This document shows, piece by piece, positions 23,391-34,699 of a DNA stretch of 64,000 nt. The first letter of the stretch is position 1, and each line of letters opens with the position of its first letter. Source of the DNA: Symbiodinium natans (lineage: Eukaryota > Sar > Dinophyceae > Suessiales > Symbiodiniaceae); assembly GCA_905221605.1 (NCBI GenBank), contig CAJNDS010002160.1, forward strand, positions 124,001-188,000, in the 5' to 3' direction. Made by a program: the position numbers and the translations under genes. A model generated the notes under the pieces. It made no database searches and was not told the origin of the DNA. It worked only from the letters and a program-made list of their open reading frames with translations.

Positions 23391-25862
23391 ACGCACCCTG
23401 CCCCGCCGCCCGTGCTTGTCATGGGCCCCTTGCTCCTGGCGTCATGGCTCCACCCCCACCCCCAACCCCCACCCCCACACACCCCACCCTTTCCACACTT
23501 CCAACCCCCGCCCCCACCCCCCACGCACCCCGCCCCGCCACTGGACCCATGGCTCCTGGCCCCAATTGGCTCCTGGTCCCATTCTTCATCCCTCGACCTG
23601 CATGGCTGCCAATGCTCCACCCCAACCCCCAACCCGCACCCCCATACCGTACGCACCCCCACCCCCCACACATCCTGCCCCCCACTGAACCCAATGGCTC
23701 CTGGCCCCATTGGCTCATGGTCCACGGCCCATGGATGTGGCTTCTCAGCTGACTTTAAAGGGCCTCCGCCCGCTCCGCCCGCTCCGCCCTCCGGGGTTGC
23801 GGGTGGGGGTAAGGTGAAGAATGGGACCAGGAGCCATGAAGCATGGCGGGGTGCGTGGGGGGCTTGGGCAAGGGGAATGTATGCGGAGCGGGAAGGGCGG
23901 ATGGGCGGGGAGCGGGTGCGTGTGGTGGGGGTAGGGGCGGAGTGATGGGGCCAGGAGCCATGGGTCCAGTGGGGGGCGGGGTGGGGGTGGGGGCGGTGGG
24001 GGTGGGGGTGGGGGTTGGGGGTGGGGGTGGAGCCATGGGGCTGACGGGTGCGTGCGGGGGTGGGGGGGGCCAGAGGAGGGTGGGGGTAAGGGGCGGAGAA
24101 GCCACCTGCTTGGGCCGTGCACCATAATGAATGGGGAGCCATGGGGCCAGGAGCCATGGGTCCATGAGGGGTAGGGAGCTGGGTCCATGAGGGGTAGGTC
24201 AAGGGGGTCAAGGATGGGCCAGAGGGGAGTAGGCGGAGCTGGAAGGGCGGAGGGGGCGGAGCGGGCGGAGCGGGCGGAGGGCCCGGGCATGCACTGGGGC
24301 CCTTTAAAAGCCAGCTGAGAAGCCACATCCAGACCATGAGCCAATGGGGCCAGGAGCCATGGGTCCATTGGGGGGCGGGATGCGTGGGGGGTGGGGGTGG
24401 GGGTTGGAAGTGTGGGTGGGTGGGGGTGGGGGTTGGGGGTTGGGGGTGGAGCATGGGGCCAGGAGCCATGGGTCCATGACAAGCGTGGGCGGCGGGGCAG
24501 GGTGCGTGCGGGGTGGGGGGGGTTGGGGGTGAGGGGCCATTTTTCGGACCAGCATTGGCAGCCATGAGGATGAAGAATGGGACCAGGAGCCATGGGTCCA
24601 TGAGAAGCATGGCGGGGTGCGTGGGGGGCTAGTATGCGGAGCGGGAAGGGTAGAGGTGGTGGGGGTAGGGGCGGAGAAGCCACCTGCTGGGTCCATGAGA
24701 GGGGGGATGGAGAGTGGGAGCATGGGCCAGAGGGGTGCAGGCGGAGCTGGAAGGGCGGAGCGGGCGGAGCGGGAGCGGGCGGAGGGCCCGGCATGCACTG
24801 GGGCCCTTTAAAGTCAGCTGAGAAGCCACATCCATGGGCCGTGGACCATGAGCCAATGGGGCCAGGAGCCATGGGTTCAGTGGGGGCGGGATGCGTGGGG
24901 GGTGGGGGTGGGGGTTGGAAGTGTGGGTGGGTGGGGGTGCGGGGTTGGGGGTGGCAGGGTGCGTACGGTATGGGGGTGGGGGTTGGGGGTGGGGGTGGAG
25001 CCATGGGGCCAGGAGCCATGGGTCCATGACAAGCGTGGGCGGCGGGGCAGGGTGCGTGTGGTTGGGGGTGAGGGGCCATTTTTCCCAGCATTGGCAGCCA
25101 TGCAGGCCGAGGGATGAAGAATGGGACCAGGAGCCATGGGTCCATGAGAAGCATGGCGGGGTGCGTGGGGGGCTTGGGCAAGGGAGGGAGTATGCGGAGC
25201 GGGAAGGGTAGAGGTGGTGGGGGGCAGGGGCGGAGAAGCCGCCTGCTTGGGCCAGCGGACCATAATGAATGGGAGCCATGGGGCCAGGAGCCATGGGTCC
25301 ATGAGGGGCATGGGGCATGGGTGCGTGAGGGGTAAGGGGTAGGGAGCTGTCCATGAGGGGTAGGTCAAGGGGATGGAGGGCCAGAGGGGAGTAGGCGGAG
25401 TGGCGGAGGGCCCGGGCATGCACTGGGGCCCTTTAAAGTCAGCTGAGAAGCCACATCCATGGGCCGTGGACCATGAGCCAATGGGGCCAGGAGGGTGGGG
25501 GTGGCAGGGTGCGTACAGGATGGGGGTGGGGGTTGGGGTTGGGGCCTCAGGATTTGATCGCCAAAACGGAACAACATCGCCGAAATCGATCTCGAATGTC
25601 ATCCGCTGATCGTGATTTTCGTCGTTCGACCTCGAATCGCGGTTTTCGAAATTCTGCGAGAGTGTGTGTTGAGCCCGAAAGCCCTGAATTGCTGGACATT
25701 TCATGCCTTGATGAGGTGAGTGACTGCAAGGGACATGTGAGTCATGAGCATCCTGACCTGGACCAAGGAGAGACTAAGGAGAAACTAAGGGCCGTTGATG
25801 AGCTTTTGAGCGCCGCGCCTAGTTCCTTTGAGTCTTTCGGTCATGCGGACATGCCAGTTTTC

Positions 25863-26075
25863 CATGAGCTTGACAGTCATACATGTTTGTTTTCTTGTGC
25901 AGACGACAGCATCATCTCACACGGGGAGCAGAACAGCAACACCACACCAGCAGTCGAGAGGCTTGTGCATGAGTTGGACAATCGTGCGTGCTTGTTTTCT
26001 TGTGCAGACCACAACATCACCACACATGGGGAGCAAAGCAACACCACACCAACAGTCGAGTGGCTTGTGCATGCG
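25863..26075 (+). repeat. 105-bp in-frame tandem duplication inside the gag-like island
   Basis: Units start at 25863 and 25968, and a third begins at 26070. Each encodes HELD(S/N), CLFSCAD, HGEQ and NTTP at matching positions, so the duplication kept frame. Confidence 0.85.
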
Positions 26076-26397
26076 TGTGACAGTAGCACCACAGCAGTAA
26101 ACATTCCCGTGTCGTGTCTTGATCGTGATCTGCAAGAACAATATCCCAAGTATCCACCCGAAAGCCTTGAATGCCCAAAGCACCAGGAGCCACCGTCTTT
26201 TGTGGTAGACGCCTTAGCGAACCATGGAAGAGGAGCCAATGGAGGTGGAGCCAGCCATGAGCGAGACAATGGTCCGCTCTATCAGCGAGCTGGAGGGTAT
26301 GCGAGAAGGAGCGCGAGCGCGCAGGATGCTGCTCGTGGACGAGCACCGGGTGGACCGGATCACCGAGGAAGAGGAACGACTCGGTCCCCTACAAGAC

Positions 26398-26451
26398 GAG
26401 GAGACTTCTCCGGTAGAGGAGACTTCTCCGGTAGAGGAGACTTCTCCGGTC
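26398..26451 (+). repeat. 18-bp tandem repeat, 3 copies
   Basis: Three exact copies of GAGGAGACTTCTCCGGTA encode a repeated EETSPV hexapeptide in the frame opened at 26224. Confidence 0.9.
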
Positions 26452-29400
26452 ACGATCTATGTTCCATCACCCCCGCCATCCGAAGAGGAAGCGGCGGAAG
26501 GAGCCGAAGATGTGGAAATGGTGGAGCAGCCATCATCCCATCGAGCCAGAGAGCCCACGATGGTGGAGAGGCCGTCTTCCCACAAGGCCGCAGCGCCCAT
26601 ACTGATGCGGCCAACTCCCAAGACGCTGAGGAAGAAAGAGGCCCCGCAGAGGGAGGAGAAAGCCCTGGAGGCAAAGTCCGACAGCTACGAGATGATGGGC
26701 AACGACCCAGAAGCCTGGCGCGCTTCATGGAAGCAAGAGCAGCCAGGGACGCTGCATTGAAGGCCAAGAAGGAGCACCCCGAGCCGAAGGTGGACTCCAA
26801 GAAGAAGAAGAAGAAGCCGGCAAAGGAGCGGAAGCCTGTGGAGGAGCGGCCCGTCGTTCGGGAACCGAGTGGGCCACCTCCGGACTACCTCACCGGACCG
26901 ACCCGGAAGGGCAAGCGTCGCTTCGCGAGCTCAGGCTGGTTGACTTGGATATGTCGCCGCTTCGAAGGGTCATGGCAGGCAGGGGCCACAAATAGGACCA
27001 GCATTGGCAGCCATGCAGGTCGAGGGATGAAGAATGGGACCACGAGCCAATGGGGCCAGGAGCCATGGGTCCAGTGGGGGGGCGGGGTGCGTGGGGGGTG
27101 GGGGTGGGGGTTGGAAGTGTGGAAAGGGTGGGGTGTGTGGGGGTGGTTTGGGCACTGGGGGACCCTTTAAAGTCAGCTGAGAAGCCACATCCATGGCCGT
27201 GGACCATGAGCCAATGGGCCAGGAGCCATGGTTCAGTGGGCCGGGGGGGGGTGGGGGTTGGAAGTGTGGGTGGGTGGGGTTGGGGGTTGGGGGTGGCAGG
27301 GTGCGTACGGGGTGGAGCAGGGGCCATATATAGGACCAGCATTGGCAGCCATGCAGATCGAGGGATGAAGAATGGGACCAGGAGGTAATGGGGCCAGGAG
27401 CCATGGGTCCAGTGGGGGGGCGGGGTGCGTGGGGGGTGGGGGTTGGAAGTGTGGAAAGGGTGGGGTGTGTGGGGGTTGGGGGTGGGGGTGGAGCCATGAC
27501 GCCAGGAGCAAGGGGCCCATGACAAGCACGGGCGGCGGGGCAGGGTGCGTGCGGGGTGGGGGTGGGGGTTGCGGGTGGGGGTAAGGGATCCATGAAAAGC
27601 ATGGCGGGGTGCGTGGGGGGCTTGGGCAAGGGGAATGCATGCGGAGCGGGAAGGGCGGATGGGCGGGGAGCGGGTGCGTGGGTGGTGGGGGTAGGGGCGG
27701 AGGGGAGCCATGGGGCCAGGAGCCATGGGTTCATGAGGGGCATGGGTGGCAGGGCAGGGTGCGTGAGGGGTAAGGGGTAGGGAGCTGGGTCCATGAGGGG
27801 TAGGTCAAAAGGATGGAGAGTGGGAGCATGGAGTAGGCGGAGCTGGAAGGGCGGAGGGCGCGGCCTTTAAAGTCAGCTGAGAAGCCACATCCATGGGCCG
27901 TGGACCATGAGCCAATGGGGCCAGGAGCCATGGGTCCAGTGGGGGGCGGGGTGCGTGGGGGGGGTGGGGGTGGGGGTTGGAAGTGTGGGTGCGTGGGGGG
28001 TGGGGGTTAGGGGTTGGGGGTGGCAGGGTGCGTGCGGGGTGGGGGTGGGGGTTGGGGGTGGGGGTGGAGCAGGGGCCATTTTTTTGACAGCCATGCAGGT
28101 CGAGGGATGAAGAATGGGACCAGGAGCCATGGGTCCATGAGAAGCATGGCGGGGTGCGTGGGGGGCTTGGGCAGGAAGGGAGTATGCTAGGACCAGCATT
28201 GGCAGCCATGCAGGAAGGGAGTATGCTAGGACCAGCATTGGCAGCCATGCAGGTCGAGGGATAAAGAATGGGACCAGGAGCCATGGGTCCATGAGAAGCA
28301 TGGCGGGGTGCGTGGGGGGCTTGGGCAAGGGGAGAGCGGGAAGGGCGGATGGGCGGGGAACGGTGGTGCGTGGGTGGTGGGGGTAAAGCAAGCGGGCCAA
28401 GCGGGGGAGGTCGAGGGGATGGAGAGTGGGAGCATGGGCCAAGGGGGGAGTAGGCGGAGCTGGAAGGGCGGAGGGCGGAGCGGGCAGCGGGCGGAGGGGG
28501 CGGGCATGGACTGGGGCCCTTTAAAGTCATCCATGGGCCGTGGACCATGAGCCAAGGGGGCCAGGAGCCATGGGTCCAGTGGGGGGCGGGGTGCGTGGGG
28601 GCGGTTGGGGGTGGGGGTGGGGGTGGGGGTTGGGGGTGGGGGTGGAGCCAGCTGGAAGTGTGGAAAGGGGTTGGGGGTGGGGAGGGTGGAGCCATGGGGC
28701 CAGGAGCCATGGGTCCATGACAAGCATGGGCGGCGGGGCAGGGTGCGTGCGGGGTGGGGGTGGGGGTTGGGGGGGTGGAGCAGGGGCCATAAATAGGAGG
28801 GATGAAGAATGGGACCAGGAGCCATGGGTCCACGAGAAGATTGGCGGGGTGCGTGGGGGGCTTGGGCAAGGGGCGTGGGTGGTGGGGGTAGGGCAAGCGG
28901 GCGGGCATGCACTGGGGGCCGGTCGAGCTTGGGATGAAGAATGGGACCAGGAGCCATGGGTCCATGAGAAGCATGGCGGGGTGCGTGGGGGGCTTGGGCA
29001 AGGGAAGGAGTATGCGGAGCGGGAAGGGCGGATGGGCGGGGGGCGGGGTGCGTGGGTGGTGGGGGTAGGGCAAGCGGGCGGGCATGCACTGGGAGGAGCC
29101 ATGGGTCCATGAGAAGCATGGCGGGGTGCGTGGGGGGCTTGGGCAAGCATGGCGGGGTGCGTGGGGGGCTTGGGCAAGGGAAGGAGTATGCGGAGCGGGA
29201 AGGGCGGATGGGCGGGGTGCGTGGGTGGTGGGGGTAGGGCAAGCGGGCGGGCATGCACTGGGGGGAGCCATGGGTCCATGAGAAGCATGGCGGGTGCGTG
29301 GGGGCTTGGGCAAGCATGGCGGGGTGCGTGGGGGGCTTGGGCATATGCGGAGCGGGAAGGGCGGATGGGCGGGGGGCGGGGTGCGTGGGTGGTGGGGGTA

Positions 29401-29575
29401 GGGCAAGCGGGCGGGCATGCACTGGGAGGAGCCATGGGTCCATGAGAAGCATGGCGGGGTGCGTGGGGGGCTTGGGCAAGGGAAGGAGCGGGGGGCGGGG
29501 TGCGTGGGTGGTGGGGGTAGGGCAAGCGGGCGGGCATGCACTGGGGGCCGGTCGAGTTTGGATGGGGTGGAGTAG

Positions 29576-30547
29576 GTGGTAGGGGCAATGGGTCTTCACT
29601 GACGCCGCCCCCGCTCCCGCTGGGGTCGGCGGATATATATACATGCACACAGGTTTTTCTAGTATACCAGAGCAATGCTGAAAAAGATCGGTGTTCTGAC
29701 AAGCTGGAGCTGGATGTGACACCTGAATCATGTGAGTGAAATTACATCATGATCAGCTGAAGCCGAATCCTTGGATCCTCCCGAACCGGAGCTTAAGAGT
29801 CTTGCAAAGCGCAGAGCAGAGGACCTCACGCCGTGGGAAGAGAAGGCGATTGTGCCTTGGCAAGGAGAGCGCACTCGTTAACGGAAGAATCTGAAGAATC
29901 ATATCGCTGATTTTGAGATTTCAGGTTCCGAGCTGGAGCTCCGCCCTGACACTGGATTCACTAGGAGTATGCGCCAAGCTTGAGGTCGCAGCATTTCAGA
30001 AGTTCGACAAGCACAAGAGTGGCAAGGCCTGTAGCCTGTTGCCGTAGAGCCTGCCAACATGGTAGCCTAAGCAGTGTCCACAATTGTGCTCGGTGCCATT
30101 GCAGGCTAGCCCATGTACACTTTGGCCCCTGGCCCTGAAAACATCCTTGACTCCCTGCAGTGTTGCGCAGCAAGCTACGGTTGCCAATTCCAAAGCCACC
30201 TTTACCCTTTGAAGTGTTCTGATCGACACCCGGCCTCGTTCATTCCCAGCATGCGCCAAACTGAGCTGCTGGCCAGTTGGAAGTCCACTCCTTCTTCCAG
30301 CTTTGCCAAAGCTTGGTACGCATGCTCAGCTGGTTCAAGCATGTTTTCAAGGGTGTGGAATTGGTTTCGCAATTTTGTTCAAGGATTCAGCGTGTCAGCG
30401 TGGGAGGCTGCCTGCCCGGTGTCTCTGTGCCAACAGTTTCGTAGCTGAAGAGGGCTTGTGTGTCGGGATGTTGCTTGTTTCGAAAGTTTGATTGGACCCA
30501 AGCCTCGCGGATGTTGTCATGTTTGCGGCATATGCCACAAGCAAAAT

Positions 30548-30581
<34 letters not shown>

Positions 30582-32442
30582 TTCAGGGCAATCGGTGCGA
30601 TCGCACGGCGCGCCTGCTGTGGGCCATGGGTTTTTCCTCGAGGCTTGCTTGCATTCTGGACGACAATCAGGCTCTCGCCGAGGCGCGGGCGTGGCCGTCA
30701 TGAAAATACTCTCGTTTTTGGACTTCTGGTCTCGCGAAATGCGAGACTGTCGTCGCTCTTGGACTTTTCCGGCTTGCATGCGCACGAAACCCGGCTCTGA
30801 ATTCTGGACGCCTGTCGGCTGCACGTCTCAGCCGACCGATTCTTAGGCCGGATGCAATTTACATCATCTCATAGTGGTATTCTCCGTTTTTCGTGTGTGG
30901 AACGTTGCCGTGCTCTTGGAACGTAGTCCTGGAAGTATTCTGAATGAGCTGTTGGTTTGCTCTGGGACTTCTCTTGAGCCTGTTCTGCGAGTGCCAATGG
31001 AAAGTTACCTGTGGGATGCTTGAACAGTGGTCTTGGGTTATTTTGAACATACTCTTGGACCATTGATTATTGGAGTGCCCTTTCGTATCCCCATTTTCTG
31101 TCACGAGACTTCCGCAAAATGTTGCGAGTCCATATTTCCAGCTATGCATGGTCTTTAATCTTGCAATCCGCAAAGCTTGGCGAAGCCTGGCGGTATTGCT
31201 CACGCTGCTACAAAGCTAATCCGACCGATGGTGCCCTTGGAGTTCCCTGCCATCCTACGAAGACTTTCGAAGGAAAAACACGGCATGCTCAAGCATGGAA
31301 TGGACCTCGGAATTTCCAGCAGCCACCCCGCGCCACCAGATGAACAGAGACACTTGAGGCACCAGCTCGAATGCTAAGCCTTTGCGTTTATCCAGCCTCC
31401 TGAGGATCTTCATCTCAACTCGCGGCTGGCACAGGAATGGTTGGGGCCTTGATTTCGCGCTGACTTCCTTAGGTTCGAAATTCAAGGTTTGGACTGTGGC
31501 TGAAGCCACGCCTCAGCGCGAATGCCAGGCATTCGGTTGACACGTGTTGACGCTGGAAGCTTTAAGGCACTTTAAGGCTTGAGCTCTGGAGTGTGCTTAA
31601 TCTAGCCTCACGCTTCCTAGAAGTATGAATCTCAAAAGCCGACCCATGCCGTCGAGGTTGGGCAGCTTGAACCAGGTCGTGCTGGGCTGCTTTAGCGGAC
31701 CCCCTGTCAACTCTCAAGTGTTATGTGCTACCCCTGCCAGAATCTAAGAAATCGCTGATTCCATTTACAAAAATTGTTGATGTCCAGGCCAAAGTTGCTG
31801 AACCGGCTGGGAATCACCACACTTCCCCGCATGTTCTTCTGAGTCTTTGCCAGGTGGACGGGTTGGGCTTAGACCAAGTCAAAAACATTTGTGCCCGGAT
31901 TCTGGCCGCCGGAAGCTCATCCTCCAATGGGTGATCCACTTGTGTTTACGGTGCTTCCAATCTCAAAGTCCAGGGTTTGGAGCAGCGAAGCATCAGGAAT
32001 GATTGTCCATGAGAGCCTGGAATGGGGTGCCGGTGCAATGTAGCCGCTTTCCGTATTTAGTCCTTCCCATTCCTGTCCTTGGCATGCAGGTACATCTCGA
32101 ACCTAGAACGAGCCTTGGCCCCTTGAACCTACAGGGCCAATCACAACCAAGGCCCAGACACCCGCCGTCCGCGCATGTGCTGCTGGCAAAGCCCTAGCCC
32201 TGAAGCGCCCTCAGATGTGCTCACTGAGGTTTAGAGTTCGCATCCAAGATCATCCAAGGGTTTGCAAACGATTAATATTTGGACCTGCCAAGTTGCTCGA
32301 GGCCCTGTGCTGACAGGCCAGCATCTCTTTCGTACAGACATCCCAAAGCTTCACTGAAGCGGCACACGCAGGGCCTGCTTGGGTTCCGATAGCACTCGCA
32401 TGGCATTTTCAAGCTCTGGTGTTTTTTTTGGAAGTGTGCAAG
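29576..32442. other. Stretch without a confident gene
   Basis: A GA microsatellite lies at 30550-30578. Near 31177-31377 two overlapping + frames look protein-like (one has CSRCYKANP), but I could not find consistent splice sites. Nothing else is supported. Confidence 0.3.
30550..30578. repeat. (GA)n microsatellite
   Basis: About 29 bases of uninterrupted GA. Confidence 0.95.
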
Positions 32443-32520
32443 GCCTGACCTGCAAGCCAGCGAGGAGTACATGCGAAGTGCCTTCAGAAGGCACGCCTTG
32501 GAATATCTAGCGTTGGAAGC
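32443..32520 (+). CDS. Exon, charged helix
   Basis: Acceptor GTGTGCAAG (ends 32442) and canonical donor GAAGC|GTAAGT (32520/32521). The frame reads PDLQASEEYMRSAFRRHALE and continues EYLALEA. A 183-codon minus-strand frame overlaps it, but the strong + strand splice signals favour this strand. Unrecognised protein. Confidence 0.5.
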
Positions 32521-32745
32521 GTAAGTACGCCTGAACGGAGCCATCATGCCATGCCGAATCCTTATAGGCTCGTAGGACGTCGTATCGATCTCCTTAAAGT
32601 GTAGGCCCCAAGACTCTTCTTCACCCCCTCGAACATGAGAACACGGGAAGAAGCCGGACTGAAGGCCTGGTGTCAAAGCGAACTGAGCGGCTTTGGAGCA
32701 CTTGGGGCAGCGCATGTGTTGAGTAATGTTGAGTAGCTGCCGCAG

Positions 32746-32880
32746 GTTTGCTCCGAAGGGCGTCGTCGGGCCGGAAGGTTTGCGGCAGCTGCTGAAGTGC
32801 CTGGACAGCATGTCCTCGTGCACGCACCCTGGCCGAGCACGCTTGCAAAAGCATTCTCGGGCGAAGGGCTACCCAAACTG
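32746..32880 (+). CDS. Exon, basic, unrecognised
   Basis: Acceptor GCTGCCGCAG (ends 32745) and donor AAACTG|GTAAAA (32880/32881). The likely frame contains GVVGPEGLRQLLKCLDSM followed by a basic His/Arg/Lys-rich end; a second frame is also open. Same orientation as, and 225 bp beyond, the exon at 32.4 kb. Between them, near 32636-32718, a frame beginning MRTREEAGLKAW may be another exon. Confidence 0.45.
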
Positions 32881-33734
32881 GTAAAAGCCTGCTTTTGAAT
32901 CGAGAGCCGGAGGCTCGTGGAATTGCTGTTCTTGCCTTGCATCGGATGAATCAGTTTAAACAATTTAAGCGCCAGAAGTTGCACCCGAACATCTTTGGAT
33001 TGACACTCTGGACACTCAGGGCTCTGGACTTTCCTGACGTTCACTGCGACTCTTTCGACCGATACGTCCGAGCCCGATTTGCACAGTTGCTTTCAACCAC
33101 TTCAAGCCTTGAAGCATCTTGAAGCCAGAGGTAAGCGAGTGGCTTCTGATTGCTGGCAAGTTAGAAGAGGAGGTCGGGAACTTGCCTTGCGTGTCAGGTT
33201 GTTCGCATTGCAGAATGCTGACTCAGCCACTTCCAGCACCCGCTTGCAGTGAGAACCCAAGAAGCAGTGGTAGCTAGGTGGCGAATCCCGAGTCAATAAC
33301 CAGAGAGTTTCTCGTTGAAGTCAGGGTCTGAAGCGGCAACTGGTTCGCAAGCATGAGGGTTCGCGAAGGAATGCGGGCATGAAAGGAGATTCGGGAAGAA
33401 CAATCTCCAAAGCATCTACCGGAAGTTTCGTGGCATGTCTTCAGCCTTTACCGTGCCAGCCCACCATCAACGTGCATGACTTCATTGCCTGCGTGAACTT
33501 GCCCGGCCCTCACTCTCGTTCGCATTTTGGTTGAAAATTGTGCTCTCCGCGTATGTTGCGGCAAGCTGTCGGGGATTCACAATAAGGAGGTTCGCTTCTG
33601 GAAAGAACGAACGGGTTCATCTTGGAATGTGGAAAAGTTTCTCTCATTTTGGATAGCGGAAAGCTGCCATTTTGATTTCGGAGGCGGAGTAGTTTTTAAA
33701 CTGATGCTGGACCGTTGTTATTGTCATGCGGTTG

Positions 33735-34200
33735 TTTCATAGGTGTTTTTCTCCGAAGTGGTTTGACCAGAAGGTGGTTTTCCAACGCTGCAAGAAAAAT
33801 CGGTGCTTTTTCTAAAGCCGGCGGTTTTTTTCCAAGGCATGGGCTCGAAAAGCCGATGGTTTTTTTTTGTTTTGGGGTGGTTTTTCGAATCGCTGTTACA
33901 ATACAGGCGGCCGGTTGTCGAAGGTGGCGTGCTAGAAAGCCAGTGCTTTTCAAAGCCAGCCGCCAGAAAAACCGGCGTGAAAGGCGTCTGCTAGCAAACA
34001 GTTTTACACTGAGACCGCTCGAAAAAGCGGTGTCTTTTCGACGGCGGCTGACGACACCGACACGATGTGGTTTGGTTCTCGAAGATCGAAAAACAGTGGT
34101 GTTTCTAATGCGTTTGTTCGGAGTTGGCTTGAACAACCGCTGTTTTTTGAGGAGAACTGGCGAAAAAACCCAAGGCAGCAGCTAGAAGAACCGCTGTTGC
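33735..34200. repeat. Array of degenerate palindromic GGTGnTTTTTC/GAAAAACC motifs
   Basis: At least a dozen GGT(G)TTTTTC-like or GAAAAACCGG-like motifs recur at irregular spacing of about 15-45 bp. Examples are GGTGTTTTTCTCC at 33741, TCGGTGCTTTTTC near 33800, GAAAAACCGGCGTG near 33966 and TCGAAAAACAGTGGTG near 34086. Opposed motifs could form hairpins. The long frames on both strands arise from this bias. I do not know what it is; it may be a decayed array of a hairpin family. Confidence 0.5.
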
Positions 34201-34387
34201 TTCTTTCTCTCTCTTACCGTCTGGGGTCTTGCTGGCGTCGTGTCGCAGGTGATGAGACATCGCAGGTGCGGGAGAAGGACATAACAAGACTGTATTCAAC
34301 GCTCGGTGAACACTACGGTGACGCGTTTGAAACATGCGGATTTTTAAATATCTAAGCAGTTATTTTATGCTACCTCCGTTGGGGCTT

Positions 34388-34656
34388 CGAGCCCCTCCAC
34401 CCCTCCTCCGCCCCTCCACGCGCACCCACCCCTCCAGCCCTCCACCCCTCCATGGGAGGGTGGTGGAGGGTGGTGGAGGGTGGTGGAGGGTGGTGCAGGG
34501 TGGTGGAGGGTGGTGGTGAGGGTGGTGGACGGCGGTGGAGGGCGGTGGAGGGTGGTGGAGGGTGGTGGAGGGTGGTGGAGGGTGGTGGAGGGGTGGAGGA
34601 GGGGTGGAGGGGGGGGGGGAGGGGGGGTCTGGGTGGAGGGGTGGAGGGGTGGAGGG
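34388..34656. repeat. GGTGGAGGGT minisatellite with C-rich mirror arm
   Basis: From 34453 to about 34656 the + strand is a tandem array of GGTGGAGGGT and GGGGTGGA units. Just before it, 34388-34452 is the complementary type (CCCTCCACCCC), so the repeat changes strand at CCATGG near 34450. All frames over it are artefacts. Confidence 0.9.
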
Positions 34657-34699
34657 AACTGTTTTTTAAATACACGATTTAAACAGCACTGGCCGCCCT

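Larger units (their letters stand above)
25550..26991 (+). pseudogene. Gag-like low-complexity coding island, frameshifted
   Basis: Unlike its G-rich surroundings, this segment has normal composition and protein-like frames. One frame (25550 to about 26220) is rich in Asp, Glu, His and Ser. A second frame opens at ATG 26224 with an acidic N-terminus (EEEPMEVEPAMSE) and continues to about 26718. The first frame then resumes with a Lys-rich tail (EARAARDAALKAKKEHPEPK), as if one base had been lost or gained near 26720. A charged, low-complexity gag-like protein of an LTR-type element is my best guess; no protease, RT or integrase is visible. It could instead be a spliced gene whose introns I cannot place. 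It sits in the repeat field as if the repeats had expanded around it. Confidence 0.45.
23391..29575. repeat. 6-kb strand-asymmetric tandem repeat field with an internal inversion
   Basis: Three interleaved modules recur many times: one around CCCTTTAAAGTCAGCTGAG and CCATGAGCCAATGGGGCCAG; one around CCAGCATTGGCAGCCATGCAG; and one around GGCGGGGTGCGTGGGGGGC. From 23391 to about 23765 the modules run in C-rich orientation on the + strand; from about 23805 to 29575 they run G-rich. The switch is therefore an inversion junction. Proline-rich minus frames of 100-580 codons and Gly-rich plus frames across the field are composition artefacts: several frames are open at once and unit indels shift them. 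The field is interrupted by unique coding-like DNA at 25550-26990. GGGTGGGGGTTGGGGGTGG stretches could form G-quadruplexes (inference). Confidence 0.9.

Noticed and set aside
23369-29731. Proline-rich minus-strand frames of 160-580 codons and Gly-rich plus frames
   Set aside because: They lie wholly in the G/C-skewed tandem repeat field, where most frames are open. Unit indels shift the frame and no domain is present.
32272-32823. 183-codon minus-strand frame with a CPKC zinc-ribbon-like motif
   Set aside because: It is antisense to two + exons (32443-32520, 32746-32880) that have canonical acceptors and donors. The Cys pattern is incomplete.
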